From contig NZ_BMPH01000010.1 in assembly GCF_014647495.1 (NCBI RefSeq), positions 62,001 through 126,000 on the forward strand: a stretch of DNA of 64,000 nt. Reading direction: 5' to 3'. Position 1 is the stretch's first letter; every line of letters starts with the position of its first letter. This document shows, in pieces, positions 7,910 through 17,001 of this stretch. Both the position numbers and the translations under genes were made by a program. The DNA comes from Glutamicibacter protophormiae (GTDB taxonomy: Bacteria > Actinomycetota > Actinomycetes > Actinomycetales > Micrococcaceae). The notes under the pieces were generated by a model. That model did not search any database and had not been told where the DNA came from. It was given only the letters and a program-made list of their open reading frames with translations.

Positions 7910-9085
7910 CTACCGTCCGGACGCGGTGTGCCCTTGGCGCAGCTCCGGTTCCGGACGCTGGCCGAACCGGCCGGAACCCAGCAGGGATCGATAGAGCCGC
8001 AGGTGGGCTACGGCAAGGGCCTCGCGTTGCTCGCGGCGTCCTTGCGCGTCCATCCCCGGGATGTACGGCAGGGAAAGTTGGCGTTGGACCGCGTGGCGTA
8101 ATGAGTCCGCGTCCACCTGCTCGCCGTCCCAGCGGTAACTGGCCACCGAGGCGTCCTGATCCGAGTAGTAGCCGCAGTCCGGGGCGATGACTGCCGTGCC
8201 CGCATCTAGGGCGGCTTCAAGCCATCCGGAGTGCGTGCCGTAGCGGTAAGGCAGGACATTCACGTCGAGACTGCCGAAATAGTCGAACAATTTAGTTTCG
8301 CTGAAGTACTCGTGCGCCACGAGATCCCAGCGCCCAGCGTCATGACCTGCCGCCAGGAACTCGGCGAGCGCTTGACGGTATTCCTTGTTCTGCGGGTCCA
8401 CTACTTGCCGGTGGATATTGACCTGCAGCTTGCACTCCGGCAGGTCCTCCACGATCTGCGCCAACGGCTCGATCACCTGCTCCGACAGGTTGGGCCGCAT
8501 CTCCTTTAAGTGCACCCCGATTCTACGGACTCGCTGGCGATCTCTGCGTGACTGCATCCGTTGCTCGCGAAGGCGTTCCATGGTGGCGAAGTCGATCACG
8601 TGAGGATGCGGCAAGACGTGGCAGCTGCGCCCCCAGCGCTCCGAAATCTCATGCGCCGCCCCTTGAGTCAGGGTGATGAGCGCATCGGCTGCCGGGATCA
8701 GCACCTCTAACAGGGCCTCGTGCGCGTGGGGATCCGGCTGGTGCGGATTGATCAGGTCATGCACGGTGTACACCAGGGGTTTGCCGCCGGCGCGAAGCTC
8801 GGCTACCGTCTGCCGGAGAGTCTGCGGATCCAAGGCATCGAAACCGAAGTGCATGTGCATGAGATCGAAGCTGTCGCTGTTCTCCCGGATCCAGTCCGGT
8901 TCGAGCATGCGCGGCGGCCACCAGGCGGATTGCTGGCTTCGTGGTCCCCCGGCGGGTGCCGGATCCTGCAAGCGCTGCACCATTCCGGCCCGATCCTCGT
9001 CGGGCAGCTCGAGATGGCGGATGTAGACCTGGCTGTATGGCACGGAGGCCACGCGGATCAGCGTGGGGATCTTCTGTGAACTCAT
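7910..9085 (-). CDS. GT-B-fold glycosyltransferase (family 4-like)
   Basis: 391 residues from the ATG at 9083-9085, which has GGAGAA 5 bases upstream. The N-terminal Rossmann-like half includes FDLMHMHFGFD and LVYTVHDLINPHQPDPHA; the C-terminal half includes IGVHLKEMRPN and the acceptor/nucleotide-sugar region SGWLEAALDAGTAVIAPDCGYYSD, where Glu-Ala-Ala resembles the GT4 E-x7-E region. No signal peptide or membrane segment is seen, so it is probably cytoplasmic and acts on a nucleotide sugar and a lipid- or polymer-linked acceptor. Donor and acceptor cannot be read from sequence. Divergent from the GT2 gene (94 bases between starts); part of a five-gene surface-glycan block. Confidence 0.8.
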   Translation of the reverse strand: MSSQKIPTLIRVASVPYSQVYIRHLELPDEDRAGMVQRLQDPAPAGGPRSQQSAWWPPRMLEPDWIRENSDSFDLMHMHFGFDALDPQTLRQTVAELRAGGKPLVYTVHDLINPHQPDPHAHEALLEVLIPAADALITLTQGAAHEISERWGRSCHVLPHPHVIDFATMERLREQRMQSRRDRQRVRRIGVHLKEMRPNLSEQVIEPLAQIVEDLPECKLQVNIHRQVVDPQNKEYRQALAEFLAAGHDAGRWDLVAHEYFSETKLFDYFGSLDVNVLPYRYGTHSGWLEAALDAGTAVIAPDCGYYSDQDASVASYRWDGEQVDADSLRHAVQRQLSLPYIPGMDAQGRREQREALAVAHLRLYRSLLGSGRFGQRPEPELRQGHTASGR

Positions 9086-9179
9086 GGTTTCTCCTGCGGA
9101 GATCGTGGTGGGACGGCTACGTTGGGAGGCGGAAGCATCACGTAAGCACGCGGCCCCGCCAGCGTGGAAAGGTTGGAAG

Positions 9180-10043
9180 ATGGCTCTGGATTTCTCGGTT
9201 CTGGTAATCGCCCACCAGCGGCACGGGCACCTGCAACGCCTGCTTGACGGGGTGAATCGCAGCGCCCTTCTGCCGGCGGAAATCATCGTCGCCTACATGG
9301 ACGAGCCCGACCCGGAACCCGTTGAATCCGCACTGCCGGTGACCTCCGTGCACGTGGCCTCGTATCCTGGTGAACAGGGACTGCCTTTGGCCCGGGCCCG
9401 GAACCATGCCGCGAAGCACGCGCGAAGCCGGTACCTCGTGTTCCTGGACGTGGACTGCATTCCTGCCCCTGACGCCTTCGGAATCCTGCTTGACTGGCTT
9501 CGCCGGCAACCGGTGCTTGCCATGGCCGAACCCCGATACCTCGCCCAGCCTCTGGGCCCCGGGCCTACCCCGGACGCCGAGGAGCTGACCCGTCGTTCCG
9601 CATCCCACCATTTGCGCGCCGAACTGCCCATGGATACTCACTGTCAGCGCCATGAAATGTTCTGGTCGCTGGGATTCGGAATCCGCGCCGAGGACTTCGT
9701 TCGCCTTGGCGGCTTCTCGACCGGCTATGCCGGCTACGGGGCGGAGGACACGGATTTCGGCTTCAAGGCCCGTGCCTTGGGCTTGCCGGTGGTATTCACG
9801 CAGGGCACCGTATTCCATCAGCATCATGGGGTGGTCAAGCCCCCGCTGAACCATTTCGACGATATCATCCAGAATGCACGTACTTTCCGAAATACCTGGC
9901 ATGGCTGGCCGATGTCCGGTTGGCTGCGGGCTTTCAAAGAGCGCGGCCTGGTCGCATGGGATCCGCAGGGCGAAGACCTGAGGATTCTGCGCCACCCGAG
10001 TGCTGAAGAGATCCGCGCCGCGCACAGCATGGATCCCTACTAG
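9180..10043 (+). CDS. Family 2 (GT-A) glycosyltransferase
   Basis: 287 residues. The start is the ATG at 9180, with AAAGGTTGG upstream and the canonical opening FSVLVIAHQRHGHLQRLL. The metal/nucleotide-sugar DxD is in LVFLDVDCIP near residue 95. The late acidic motif GYGAEDTDFGFKARALGL, near residues 182-199, is the ED pair of galactosyl- or GalNAc-transferase-like GT-A enzymes with a C-terminal catalytic segment. No membrane helices. It is the only plus-strand gene of the cluster, divergent from the 7.9 kb GT and convergent with the 10.0 kb GT with 5 bases between. Substrate unknown. Confidence 0.85.
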   Translation: MALDFSVLVIAHQRHGHLQRLLDGVNRSALLPAEIIVAYMDEPDPEPVESALPVTSVHVASYPGEQGLPLARARNHAAKHARSRYLVFLDVDCIPAPDAFGILLDWLRRQPVLAMAEPRYLAQPLGPGPTPDAEELTRRSASHHLRAELPMDTHCQRHEMFWSLGFGIRAEDFVRLGGFSTGYAGYGAEDTDFGFKARALGLPVVFTQGTVFHQHHGVVKPPLNHFDDIIQNARTFRNTWHGWPMSGWLRAFKERGLVAWDPQGEDLRILRHPSAEEIRAAHSMDPY

Positions 10044-10048
10044 GCGGG

Positions 10049-11122
10049 TCATGAGTCGCACAGGCTGGAGAACATGCGCTGCAACCCTGCGGTGAACTCG
10101 TCCTGGGTGACAAGCAGGGTCCGTGCCAAGGATGAACCGTCCGTGTCTGCGACGTGCGTGAGTTTCTTCTCCCAGTCCACCGGTTCGTCCCAGGACTCCA
10201 GCATGGCGCATCCCCCGGCTTCATGCAGCATGCGGGCAAAGACTGCCTGCTCCGCGTGGGGCCGTTCTTCGGGGATCAGCATGGTGGGCCGCTTGCTCGC
10301 GGCCGCCGCAGCGACGGCATTGTGGCCCGAGGAGGAAATGACCACGTCTGCGGCATCCAGCCATTGCTCCGGCTGCTCGACCGTGCCGTGCAGCCGCAGG
10401 TTCTCCGGTAATTTGTCAGTCGCCCCGTGGACGGACCCGATGACTTCCCAACTCCAGCTCGGGCTGCGGAGCGCGGCCTGTACGAGCCTGGAGGAGTCCA
10501 CCGAAGCGGCCAGAGAGGTCTGGACGACTACACGCCGTGTGTCCCCGCAGTCCCGGACGGGAATTTGATCCGAGGACTGGGTTGCGGCACGTTGGGAAGG
10601 ATGCGGTGCAGGGGTACCCAGGTAGAAGCTCTTCTGTGCGTAGGAGTCACGATGCAAGGGTTCTTCGAGGTGCTGCGGATAGTACGCAAACAGGGCATCT
10701 GCGAGATCGTAGGCCATGCGATGCGGGCGGTCCGTGCGCACCCCGGGCATCCTGCGTAGCGCCACGCGATACCCGCTCAGCCGGGCGAAGAGCGCCACTT
10801 CGACCGAGACGTCCACCATCACCAGATCGGGTTCAAAGGCTTCCCATCCCGCGTTCAGCGTCGTGAACCGTTCCACGATGGGTTTTCCGGTCGGGGCATA
10901 GTGCAAATGGCCGCTGGTTGGGGCGAAGCGCAGCTGGCTCGATCCCTCGTCCGCTGCCAGTGGCACGTACTGCACGTTGTCCTCGAAGAGCCTTTGGGAT
11001 GAAGCTCCGGTGCTGGCCACCTGCAGCTCCACGAGTCCGGTGGCGGCCAGCCGCTGGGCATGGCGCAAATGCCCGGATCCCATATGGTGCGCATAATAGG
11101 AAATTCTCAGCTTGCGTTTCAT
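10049..11122 (-). CDS. MurG/GT28-like glycosyltransferase
   Basis: 357 residues from the ATG at 11120-11122. The N-terminus ISYYAHHMGSGHLRHAQRLA carries the GxGHxxR pattern of MurG-like GT-B enzymes. The C-terminal domain has ADVVISSSGHNAVAAAAASKRPTMLIPEERPHAEQ in two parts, the UDP-sugar site of the GT28 C-terminal family. No membrane segment is evident. The start overlaps the stop of the upstream GT4 gene by 4 bases, so the two are translationally coupled. MurG itself is not implied: the dcw cluster is elsewhere. Probably a UDP-hexosamine or similar transferase for a surface polymer. Confidence 0.8.
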   Translation of the reverse strand: MKRKLRISYYAHHMGSGHLRHAQRLAATGLVELQVASTGASSQRLFEDNVQYVPLAADEGSSQLRFAPTSGHLHYAPTGKPIVERFTTLNAGWEAFEPDLVMVDVSVEVALFARLSGYRVALRRMPGVRTDRPHRMAYDLADALFAYYPQHLEEPLHRDSYAQKSFYLGTPAPHPSQRAATQSSDQIPVRDCGDTRRVVVQTSLAASVDSSRLVQAALRSPSWSWEVIGSVHGATDKLPENLRLHGTVEQPEQWLDAADVVISSSGHNAVAAAAASKRPTMLIPEERPHAEQAVFARMLHEAGGCAMLESWDEPVDWEKKLTHVADTDGSSLARTLLVTQDEFTAGLQRMFSSLCDS

Positions 11123-12249
11123 TGCACCTGTCCCAAGCTCTGAGCCGCGTGGATATCGTAGAGAGCGTCTTCGTAGGAACGGATCATCTGGTCTAGGGAG
11201 AAGGTGGCTGCACGTTGCAACACCGCGGTGCGCCGCAGGCCCGAGGCCTGGCGGACAGCCTCCGCGAGCCCGGTCGCGTCGGCCGTACAGGCCACGATTC
11301 CCCCGGACAAGCCGACCAGCTCGGCCATCGCACCGTTCGGAGTTGCCGCTACCGGAGTTCCACAGGCCATCGCCTCCAATGTTGTCAGGCCGAAAGGTTC
11401 CTCCCACAGAGGCGAAGAGATGAAGACCTGCGCGGAGGAGATGACCTCCCTCAGTTGGTCCTGGGCGAGGTGTCCCATATAGCGGATCTGGTCGTCCAAG
11501 GACGGCCGGATGAGCGATTCGTAGTACTCGGGGTCCTGGATGGGTCCGGCAAGTCGCAGCCGCATGCCATTGGCCCGGGCCGCGGCAATGGCCAGATGGG
11601 TGCCTTTCTCGGGGGTGATGCGTCCGCTCCATGCTGCGGTGCCCGGGACTCTGCGGTCCTTCCTGTCTGGCTCCCATCGGCGCAGGTCAACGCCGTTCGG
11701 GATGATCGCCAGATCAGGGATCCATGCTCTCCATGCGCGTGCGTTACTGTGCGATACGGTGACATAGCGATGACCGTGGGGGCGCCCCGAGCGAGTAGCC
11801 AACACCGCGGTGATGCGCGGCAAGGGAGGAGTATGGAGCACATGCAACGTGGGGATTCCATCAAGCTGCTCATGGGGAATGGGGCTGAGGGAATTGTCGA
11901 TCACCACGTCGAAAGCTCCAGTGCGGACAGCTGAAATCGCCAAGGACATGGCTCCGTCGAGCCGTCGGTGCTGTTCGTCGCGATGGCTCTCGTCCGGATA
12001 GCCCTGCACTTGGTAATCCGCGGGCAGCACCGCCCGCACGTGGCCCTGGCCGTCTTGGCCGAAGCGTGTACTGCCGGCCTTGGCGAATAACGTCACTTCG
12101 TGGCCACGAGCGCACAGTTCGGCAACCAAGTGGGAAGTGTGTGCTTCCATCCCTCCGGCGAAGGGAGACTTGATCGGATGGTGCAGGTGGGCAAGTACCG
12201 CTATGCGCAAAGGATCTGCCGAGGGCCGCGATTCGAGATGTTCGTGCAT
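11119..12249 (-). CDS. Family 4 glycosyltransferase
   Basis: 376 residues. It has the glycine loop SPFAGGMEAHTSHLVAELCARGH near residue 28, YVTVSHSNARAW, IPNGVDLRRWEPD, the basic loop GRITPEKGTHLAIAAA and the E-x7-E signature EEPFGLTTLEAMACGTPVAA near residues 290-310, so it is a retaining GT-B enzyme of the GT4 type. ATG at 12247-12249 with GGAAGG 6 bases upstream. It heads a two-gene unit with the GT28-like gene (4-base overlap). Sugar specificity is not determinable; the neighbouring ugd suggests uronic-acid-containing product. A 389-base noncoding region separates it from ugd. Confidence 0.88.
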   Translation of the reverse strand: MHEHLESRPSADPLRIAVLAHLHHPIKSPFAGGMEAHTSHLVAELCARGHEVTLFAKAGSTRFGQDGQGHVRAVLPADYQVQGYPDESHRDEQHRRLDGAMSLAISAVRTGAFDVVIDNSLSPIPHEQLDGIPTLHVLHTPPLPRITAVLATRSGRPHGHRYVTVSHSNARAWRAWIPDLAIIPNGVDLRRWEPDRKDRRVPGTAAWSGRITPEKGTHLAIAAARANGMRLRLAGPIQDPEYYESLIRPSLDDQIRYMGHLAQDQLREVISSAQVFISSPLWEEPFGLTTLEAMACGTPVAATPNGAMAELVGLSGGIVACTADATGLAEAVRQASGLRRTAVLQRAATFSLDQMIRSYEDALYDIHAAQSLGQVQ

Positions 12250-12638
12250 TGAGGCCTTCCAAGGGGCTAGCGAGGAGTGACTGTTATCAACCGCACCGTA
12301 ACCCGTTAGACTCGAACCGCACTGGCAGTCGAATGATTTTCACAGCTAGCACCGAGATTCCTGCTGTGTGCGCGAAGGCATGCCGGGACGGTTTCCGGGA
12401 AACTCCGCACCCTCGGTTTCGTCGATGACATGGCGGCAGTATGCAGATGCGAGGCATGGATAAAGGCGCCGTCGGGCATTCTACGGCCGTTGCACACACA
12501 ATAGGACTTTGTAGCAGGCACAGCAGAAAATTTTCCGACCACCGGTGCTTGGAGATGTGCCACCATCGACAAAACCGCGTGATCACCCGGACATGAATAT
12601 GGCCGCCCCCCTGTTAGGGACGGCCCAATTCAGCAGAA
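12250..12638 (-). other. 389-base noncoding region between ugd and the GT4 gene
   Basis: No open frame with codon use like the neighbours. It must hold the promoter of the GT4/GT28 pair (minus strand) and the end of ugd transcription. It is visibly less GC-rich than the flanking genes. No tRNA fold, long repeat or IS trace was found; a T-arm-like GGTTCGAGTC stretch near 12310-12325 has no supporting cloverleaf. Confidence 0.5.
12601..12625 (-). terminator. Possible terminator after ugd
   Basis: GGCCG/CGGCC stem with an inner CCC/GGG pairing across one mismatch, 14 bases after the ugd stop. No real U tract follows, so it is only a candidate. Confidence 0.45.
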
Positions 12639-14033
12639 CTATGCTTGGTTCGAGACCTGAAGAGGCAGTTGTGCCGTGCCCGGGGCAGTGTTCACGACTT
12701 CGAAGTACTCCCCCGGCCCGGTAATAGTCCAGCCGGCTTCGCGCCACGTAGGACGGTCCAGCACATTGCGCCCGTCAATCAGCACACGGCTTGAAACCAC
12801 GCTGCCGAGCTCCACGGGATCCAGGTCCCGGAATTCCTGCCATTCGGTCAGCAGCAGGACGATATCGGTGTCCTGAGCCGCCTCCTGCCAGGAGTCCACG
12901 TAGTGCAGGCGAGGGAAGCGTCCCGCGGCGTTCTTGTTGCCCTGGGGGTCGTAGACCGAGACGTCGGCCCCGGCGTTGTACAGGCGCACGGCGATGTCCA
13001 GGGCTGGCGAGTCTCGCACGTCATCGCTGTCCGGCTTGAAGGTCACGCCCAGTACGCAGATGTGCTTTCCTGCCAGTTCGTTGCCCAGCATGCCGGAGGC
13101 CAGCGAAACGACGCGGTCGCGGCGGCGCAGGTTGATCTGGTCCACTTCGGCAAGGAAGCCCATGGTGTGGCTCAGTCCGAGCTCCGAGACGCGTGCCTGC
13201 AGCGCGCGGATGTCCTTGGGCAGGCAGCCGCCGCCGAAGCCCACCCCGGCGTTCAGGAAGCGGCGTCCAATGCGGCTATCGTGGCCGATGGCATCGGCCA
13301 GGGTCTTGATATCGCCGCCAACGGTTTCGGTGACCTCCGCAAAGGCGTTGATGAAGGAGATCTTGGTGGCGAGGAAGGCGTTGGCCGCGACCTTGACCAG
13401 TTCCGCCGTCTCAAGGTCGGTCACGATTTCCGGCGTGCCATGTTCCAAGATCGGGGCGTAGACCTCGCGGATCTTGCGCAGGCCGAAGCTTTCCGGATCC
13501 GTGTCGCTCAGTCCGTAGACCAGGCGGTCGGGGGTCAGCGTGTCTTTGACGGCGAAGCCCTCGCGGAGGAACTCCGGGTTCCAGGCCAGCGTGACCTCGC
13601 TGCCGGGCAGCGCCTTGGCGGCGATGCGCTCGGTCAGACGCCGGGCGGTGCCCACCGGTACGGTCGATTTGCCGACGATCAGCGCCTGCCCGGTGATGTG
13701 CTCCAGCAAACTGTCGACGGAGCCATCCACGTAGCTCATGTCCGCCGATTGGGAATCGGCGCGCTGCGGCGTGCCCACGGTGATGAAGTGGATGTCCGCG
13801 TTGGCCGCGGCATCGGCGTAGGAATCGGTGAAGCGCAGCCGTCCGCTGGCCACGTGCTTGCGCAACAGCTCCGGCAAGCCCGGTTCATGGAAGGGCAGGA
13901 TCCCTGATGCCAAGGCCTTGAGCTTGGAGGCATCGACATCGAGGCCGATGACTTCATATCCCAGTTCCGCCATGCAGGCTGCGTGGGTAGCTCCCAGATA
14001 ACCGGTACCGATAACGCTGATGCGTAGAGTCAC
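12639..14033 (-). CDS. ugd: UDP-glucose 6-dehydrogenase
   Basis: NAD-dependent two-step oxidation of UDP-glucose to UDP-glucuronate. 464 residues. The N-terminal Rossmann fold shows ISVIGTGYLGATHAACMAELGYEV; STVPVGTA and NPEFLREG are the conserved middle; the catalytic Cys is in GVGFGGGCLPKDI near residue 260; the C-terminal UDP-binding domain has LGVTFKPDSDDVRDSPAL. The GTG at 14031-14033 is chosen because AGGGAA precedes it and the Rossmann strand begins 3 codons later; an upstream ATG adds an unrelated basic stretch. Adjacent to four glycosyltransferases, so it probably supplies their uronic-acid donor. Confidence 0.92.
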   Translation of the reverse strand: MTLRISVIGTGYLGATHAACMAELGYEVIGLDVDASKLKALASGILPFHEPGLPELLRKHVASGRLRFTDSYADAAANADIHFITVGTPQRADSQSADMSYVDGSVDSLLEHITGQALIVGKSTVPVGTARRLTERIAAKALPGSEVTLAWNPEFLREGFAVKDTLTPDRLVYGLSDTDPESFGLRKIREVYAPILEHGTPEIVTDLETAELVKVAANAFLATKISFINAFAEVTETVGGDIKTLADAIGHDSRIGRRFLNAGVGFGGGCLPKDIRALQARVSELGLSHTMGFLAEVDQINLRRRDRVVSLASGMLGNELAGKHICVLGVTFKPDSDDVRDSPALDIAVRLYNAGADVSVYDPQGNKNAAGRFPRLHYVDSWQEAAQDTDIVLLLTEWQEFRDLDPVELGSVVSSRVLIDGRNVLDRPTWREAGWTITGPGEYFEVVNTAPGTAQLPLQVSNQA

Positions 14034-14196
14034 GACATTCCCTTTTCGTCCGTGCCCTCGCCGCACGGCGGGACCTGACTTCGAATTCTCTCTTCAGCAT
14101 GCCACATCCCCGCAGTGCGAACCCTTGGGGAACACGCTACGGGGATGTGAGAATTTACTGAAGATCTACTTGCTAGTCCACTAGATCAACGTGGCA

Positions 14197-15546
14197 TTAA
14201 CCCAGCGCCAGATGCTCCAATACGGATGCGGCCAAGGCCTCAGCTTCGGCCTGCGCCTGCTGCTGGGTGGCGGCCTCGACCATCACGCGGACTACCGGCT
14301 CGGTACCGGAAGGGCGCAGCAGCACGCGTCCGGTGGAGCCCAGACGCGCTTCGGCGGCTTCGATATCCAGCTGCAGCGGTTCGCAGTCAGGCACGGCGGC
14401 CTTGTCCACTCCACGCACGTTGATCAGGACCTGCGGAAGCACGGTCAGCACCGAGGCAAGTTCCTTCAGGGATTTGCCGGTGGCCTTGACCCGGGCTGCG
14501 ATGTTCAGGCCGGTGAGCACGCCGTCGCCGGTGGTGGCGTACTTGCTGAAGATGACGTGGCCGGACTGTTCACCGCCCAGCGAGTAGTCGCCTTCCTGCA
14601 TGCCTTCCAGCACGTAGCGGTCGCCCACGCCAGTCTGCTTCACGGTGATGCCGGCAGCCTCCATGGCCAGTTTCAGGCCGAGGTTGCTCATCACGGTGGC
14701 GACCAGGGTGTTGTCTTTCAGCTCGCCGCGTTCCTTCATGTCGATGGCCATGATGGCCATGATCTGGTCGCCGTCGACGATGGTGCCTTCGTGGTCCACT
14801 GCCAGGCAGCGGTCGGCGTCGCCGTCGTGGGCGATGCCCAGGTCTGCCTTGTTTTCCAGCACGGCGGCCTGCAGCTTCTCCAGGTGGGTGGAGCCATAGC
14901 CGTCGTTGATGTTGATACCGTCCGGCTCCGCGCCGATCACGATGACCTGTGCGCCGGCGGCCTTGAAGACCTCCGGCGAGCAACCCGAAGCCGCGCCGTG
15001 GGCGCAGTCCAGCACGACCTTCAGGCCGTCCAGACGGTTGGGCAGCGACTGCAGCAGGTGCACGATGTAGCGGTCCTCGGCATCGGCGAAGCGCGAGACG
15101 CGTCCGACTTCCCCGCCGACGGGACGCGGCTTGGGCATCTTCAGGCATGCCTCGATAGCGTCTTCCAGCGAGTCGTCGAGCTTCTTGCCGCCGCGGGCCA
15201 GGAACTTGATGCCGTTGTCCGGTGCGGCGTTGTGGGATGCTGAGATCATCACGCCGAAGTCCGCGTCGAGGTCGCCGACCAGGAAGGCCGCGGCCGGGGT
15301 GGGAAGCGTGCCTGCGTCCTTGACGTCGACGCCGGAGGCGGCCAGACCCGCTTCGATTGCGGCAGAGAGGAAGTCGCCGCTGATACGCGGATCCTTCGCT
15401 ACCACAGCGACTGGTTTGTGCCCGTCCTCAGGCTGGCTCAAACCCAATACCACCGAAGCTGCCTGCGCGAGTTCCATCGCCAGCTCGGGGGTTAACAATT
15501 CGTTTGCTTTTCCTCGGACCCCATCGGTCCCAAATAACCTTGCCAT
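14197..15546 (-). CDS. glmM: Phosphoglucosamine mutase
   Basis: Converts glucosamine-6-phosphate to glucosamine-1-phosphate on the way to UDP-GlcNAc. 449 residues from the ATG at 15544-15546, beginning [12 protein letters not shown] as in the family. The phosphoserine loop is [18 protein letters not shown] near residues 98-115, the Mg loop is [13 protein letters not shown] near 240, and the phosphate-binding end is [22 protein letters not shown] box lies 8 bases before the ATG. It follows the rplM-rpsI pair, the usual actinobacterial order. Confidence 0.96.
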   Translation of the reverse strand: MARLFGTDGVRGKANELLTPELAMELAQAASVVLGLSQPEDGHKPVAVVAKDPRISGDFLSAAIEAGLAASGVDVKDAGTLPTPAAAFLVGDLDADFGVMISASHNAAPDNGIKFLARGGKKLDDSLEDAIEACLKMPKPRPVGGEVGRVSRFADAEDRYIVHLLQSLPNRLDGLKVVLDCAHGAASGCSPEVFKAAGAQVIVIGAEPDGININDGYGSTHLEKLQAAVLENKADLGIAHDGDADRCLAVDHEGTIVDGDQIMAIMAIDMKERGELKDNTLVATVMSNLGLKLAMEAAGITVKQTGVGDRYVLEGMQEGDYSLGGEQSGHVIFSKYATTGDGVLTGLNIAARVKATGKSLKELASVLTVLPQVLINVRGVDKAAVPDCEPLQLDIEAAEARLGSTGRVLLRPSGTEPVVRVMVEAATQQQAQAEAEALAASVLEHLALG

Positions 15547-15554
15547 CGTAATCA

Positions 15555-15560
15555 ATCATA
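15555..15560 (-). promoter_or_regulatory. -10 box of glmM, leaderless or near-leaderless
   Basis: TATGAT on the minus strand, 8 bases before the glmM ATG, no Shine-Dalgarno between. A TTG lies in frame 3 codons upstream of the ATG but falls in the box-to-start spacer and is less likely. Confidence 0.45.
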
Positions 15561-15660
15561 AGCCCTGCGCTTCGATTTACCGGACTTGCACGGTGCCCGG
15601 GGCGCTACCAATTTACGAAGATTGCCAAGAATTCCGCGCCGTTCAACCGGCGGTTAACGG

Positions 15661-15701
15661 CCAACGGCCCCACAAACCCCGAAGGGTTGTGGAGCCGTTG
15701 G
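15661..15701 (-). terminator. Terminator of rplM-rpsI
   Basis: Long inverted repeat CCAACGGC..GCCGTTGG with CCACA/TGTGG and ACCC/GGGT inside and a CGAA tetraloop, 20 bases after the rpsI stop. There is no U tract; the stem is followed by GCCGTTAAC, also seen after the rplL terminator. Confidence 0.7.
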
Positions 15702-15720
15702 ATAAACCTCGAAGTAAGGT

Positions 15721-16221
15721 TTAGCGCTTCGAGAACTGCGAAGCCTTGCGGGCCTTCTTGAGACCAGCCTTCTTGCGCTCGATGACGCGTGCGTCGCGGG
15801 TCAGGTAACCGGCCTTCTTCAGGGTTGGGCGGTTAGCGTCGCGGTCGATCTCGTTCAGTGCACGGGCGATGCCCAGGCGCAGTGCGCCAGCCTGACCGGA
15901 GATGCCGCCGCCGTGGATGCGGGCGATAACGTCGTATGCGCCTTCCAGACCCAGAACCTTGAAAGGCTCGTTAACATCCTGCTGGTGCAGCTTGTTCGGG
16001 AAGAAGTCGTCCAGTTCGCGACCGTTGACGGTCCACTTGCCGGAGCCTGGGATCAGGCGAACGCGGGCGATAGCCTGCTTGCGACGGCCAACTGCTCCAC
16101 CTGGAACGGTCAGCGGAGCACGCTCGGTCTCGGCCACAACGGTCGAGGCAGCGGTCTCGGTGGTGTAAGACGAAGGGGTCTCGCCTTCGAATTCAGTGGT
16201 TTCTTCAGCGTTCTGAGCCAC
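15721..16221 (-). CDS. rpsI: Ribosomal protein S9 (uS9)
   Basis: Small-subunit head protein whose C-terminal tail reaches the P-site tRNA. 166 residues, longer than the usual 130 because of an acidic and Ser/Thr-rich N-terminal extension of about 40 residues, common in actinobacteria. The body [15 protein letters not shown], the [19 protein letters not shown] core and the end [11 protein letters not shown] are conserved. It lies 38 bases after rplM and is co-transcribed with it. Confidence 0.97.
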   Translation of the reverse strand: MAQNAEETTEFEGETPSSYTTETAASTVVAETERAPLTVPGGAVGRRKQAIARVRLIPGSGKWTVNGRELDDFFPNKLHQQDVNEPFKVLGLEGAYDVIARIHGGGISGQAGALRLGIARALNEIDRDANRPTLKKAGYLTRDARVIERKKAGLKKARKASQFSKR

Positions 16222-16259
16222 GATAATCTCCTATTAAGTGTTTGTTGTCGGGGCCAGGA

Positions 16260-16703
16260 CTACTGAGCGACCTGGGTGATTTCCAGTGCCTTTGGAGCCT
16301 GAGCAGCGTGTGGGTGCTCGGCGCCGCGGTAAACCTTCAGCTTGGACATCTGAACAGCAGACAGCTTGTTCTTAGGGATCATGCCACGCACGGCCTTCTC
16401 AACAGCCAGCACTGGGTTCTTTTCCAGCAGGTCGGCGTAGTTCATGCTCTTCAGGCCGCCCGGGAAGCCCGAGTGACGGTAAGCGCGCTTGTTCTGCAGC
16501 TTCTTGCCGGTCAGAGCAACCTTTTCGGCGTTGATGATGATGACGTGGTCGCCCATGTCCATATGTGGAGCATAGGTTGGCTTATGCTTGCCGCGCAGCA
16601 GGGTTGCGGTCTGAACGGCGAGGCGGCCGAGCACTACGTCGGTGGCGTCGATGACGAACCACTGACGAGTCTGATCAGCCGGCTTTGGGGTGTACGTACG
16701 CAC
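16260..16703 (-). CDS. rplM: Ribosomal protein L13 (uL13)
   Basis: Early-assembly protein of the large subunit. 147 residues. [19 protein letters not shown] opening, [18 protein letters not shown] and [18 protein letters not shown] are characteristic. The start is GTG at 16701-16703 with AAGG upstream. First gene of the rplM-rpsI operon; the preceding 298 bases to truA hold its promoter and leader. Confidence 0.97.
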   Translation of the reverse strand: MRTYTPKPADQTRQWFVIDATDVVLGRLAVQTATLLRGKHKPTYAPHMDMGDHVIIINAEKVALTGKKLQNKRAYRHSGFPGGLKSMNYADLLEKNPVLAVEKAVRGMIPKNKLSAVQMSKLKVYRGAEHPHAAQAPKALEITQVAQ

Positions 16704-17001
16704 AGTAATTGCCTTACGTTGATTCGTTTCTGGTCAAACAGTCGCTTGGCCGGAAGCGGTGAGATCCCCCGGTGACGAGCACTGTCGTGTTGTTCTTGTG
16801 TTTGGACCAGTACGTCAGGTGAGGACTGATATAGACCGGCCGTCCAGGATTGTTCGCGCGCCCAGCAGACCAGCGACTATGCAACTAAGCCGTCACGCTT
16901 GGGCGTGTAGTGTCGAACGTGGACATACACAACTCATAAAAGTTTAGCTGATTAAAGCCTTTCCGGCCAAAAATGCTCGGTGCTGGTGAGTAAGAACACC
17001 C
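16704..17001 (-). other. rplM upstream region
   Basis: 298 noncoding bases between truA and rplM, expected to carry the rplM-rpsI promoter and leader. No convincing -35/-10 pair, tRNA or conserved leader fold could be assigned by eye. Confidence 0.4.

Noticed and set aside
10049-11122. Calling the GT28-like gene murG
   Set aside because: It shares the fold motifs but lies outside a division/cell-wall cluster and next to other surface glycosyltransferases; the true murG is expected elsewhere.
12305-12330. T-arm-like GGTTCGAGTC stretch suggesting a tRNA or att site
   Set aside because: No acceptor or anticodon stem can be paired around it and no integrase or repeat is nearby.
12287-12586. Short open frames in the ugd-GT4 gap
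   Set aside because: Cys- and Arg-rich translation without conserved features, no ribosome site, codon use unlike neighbours.
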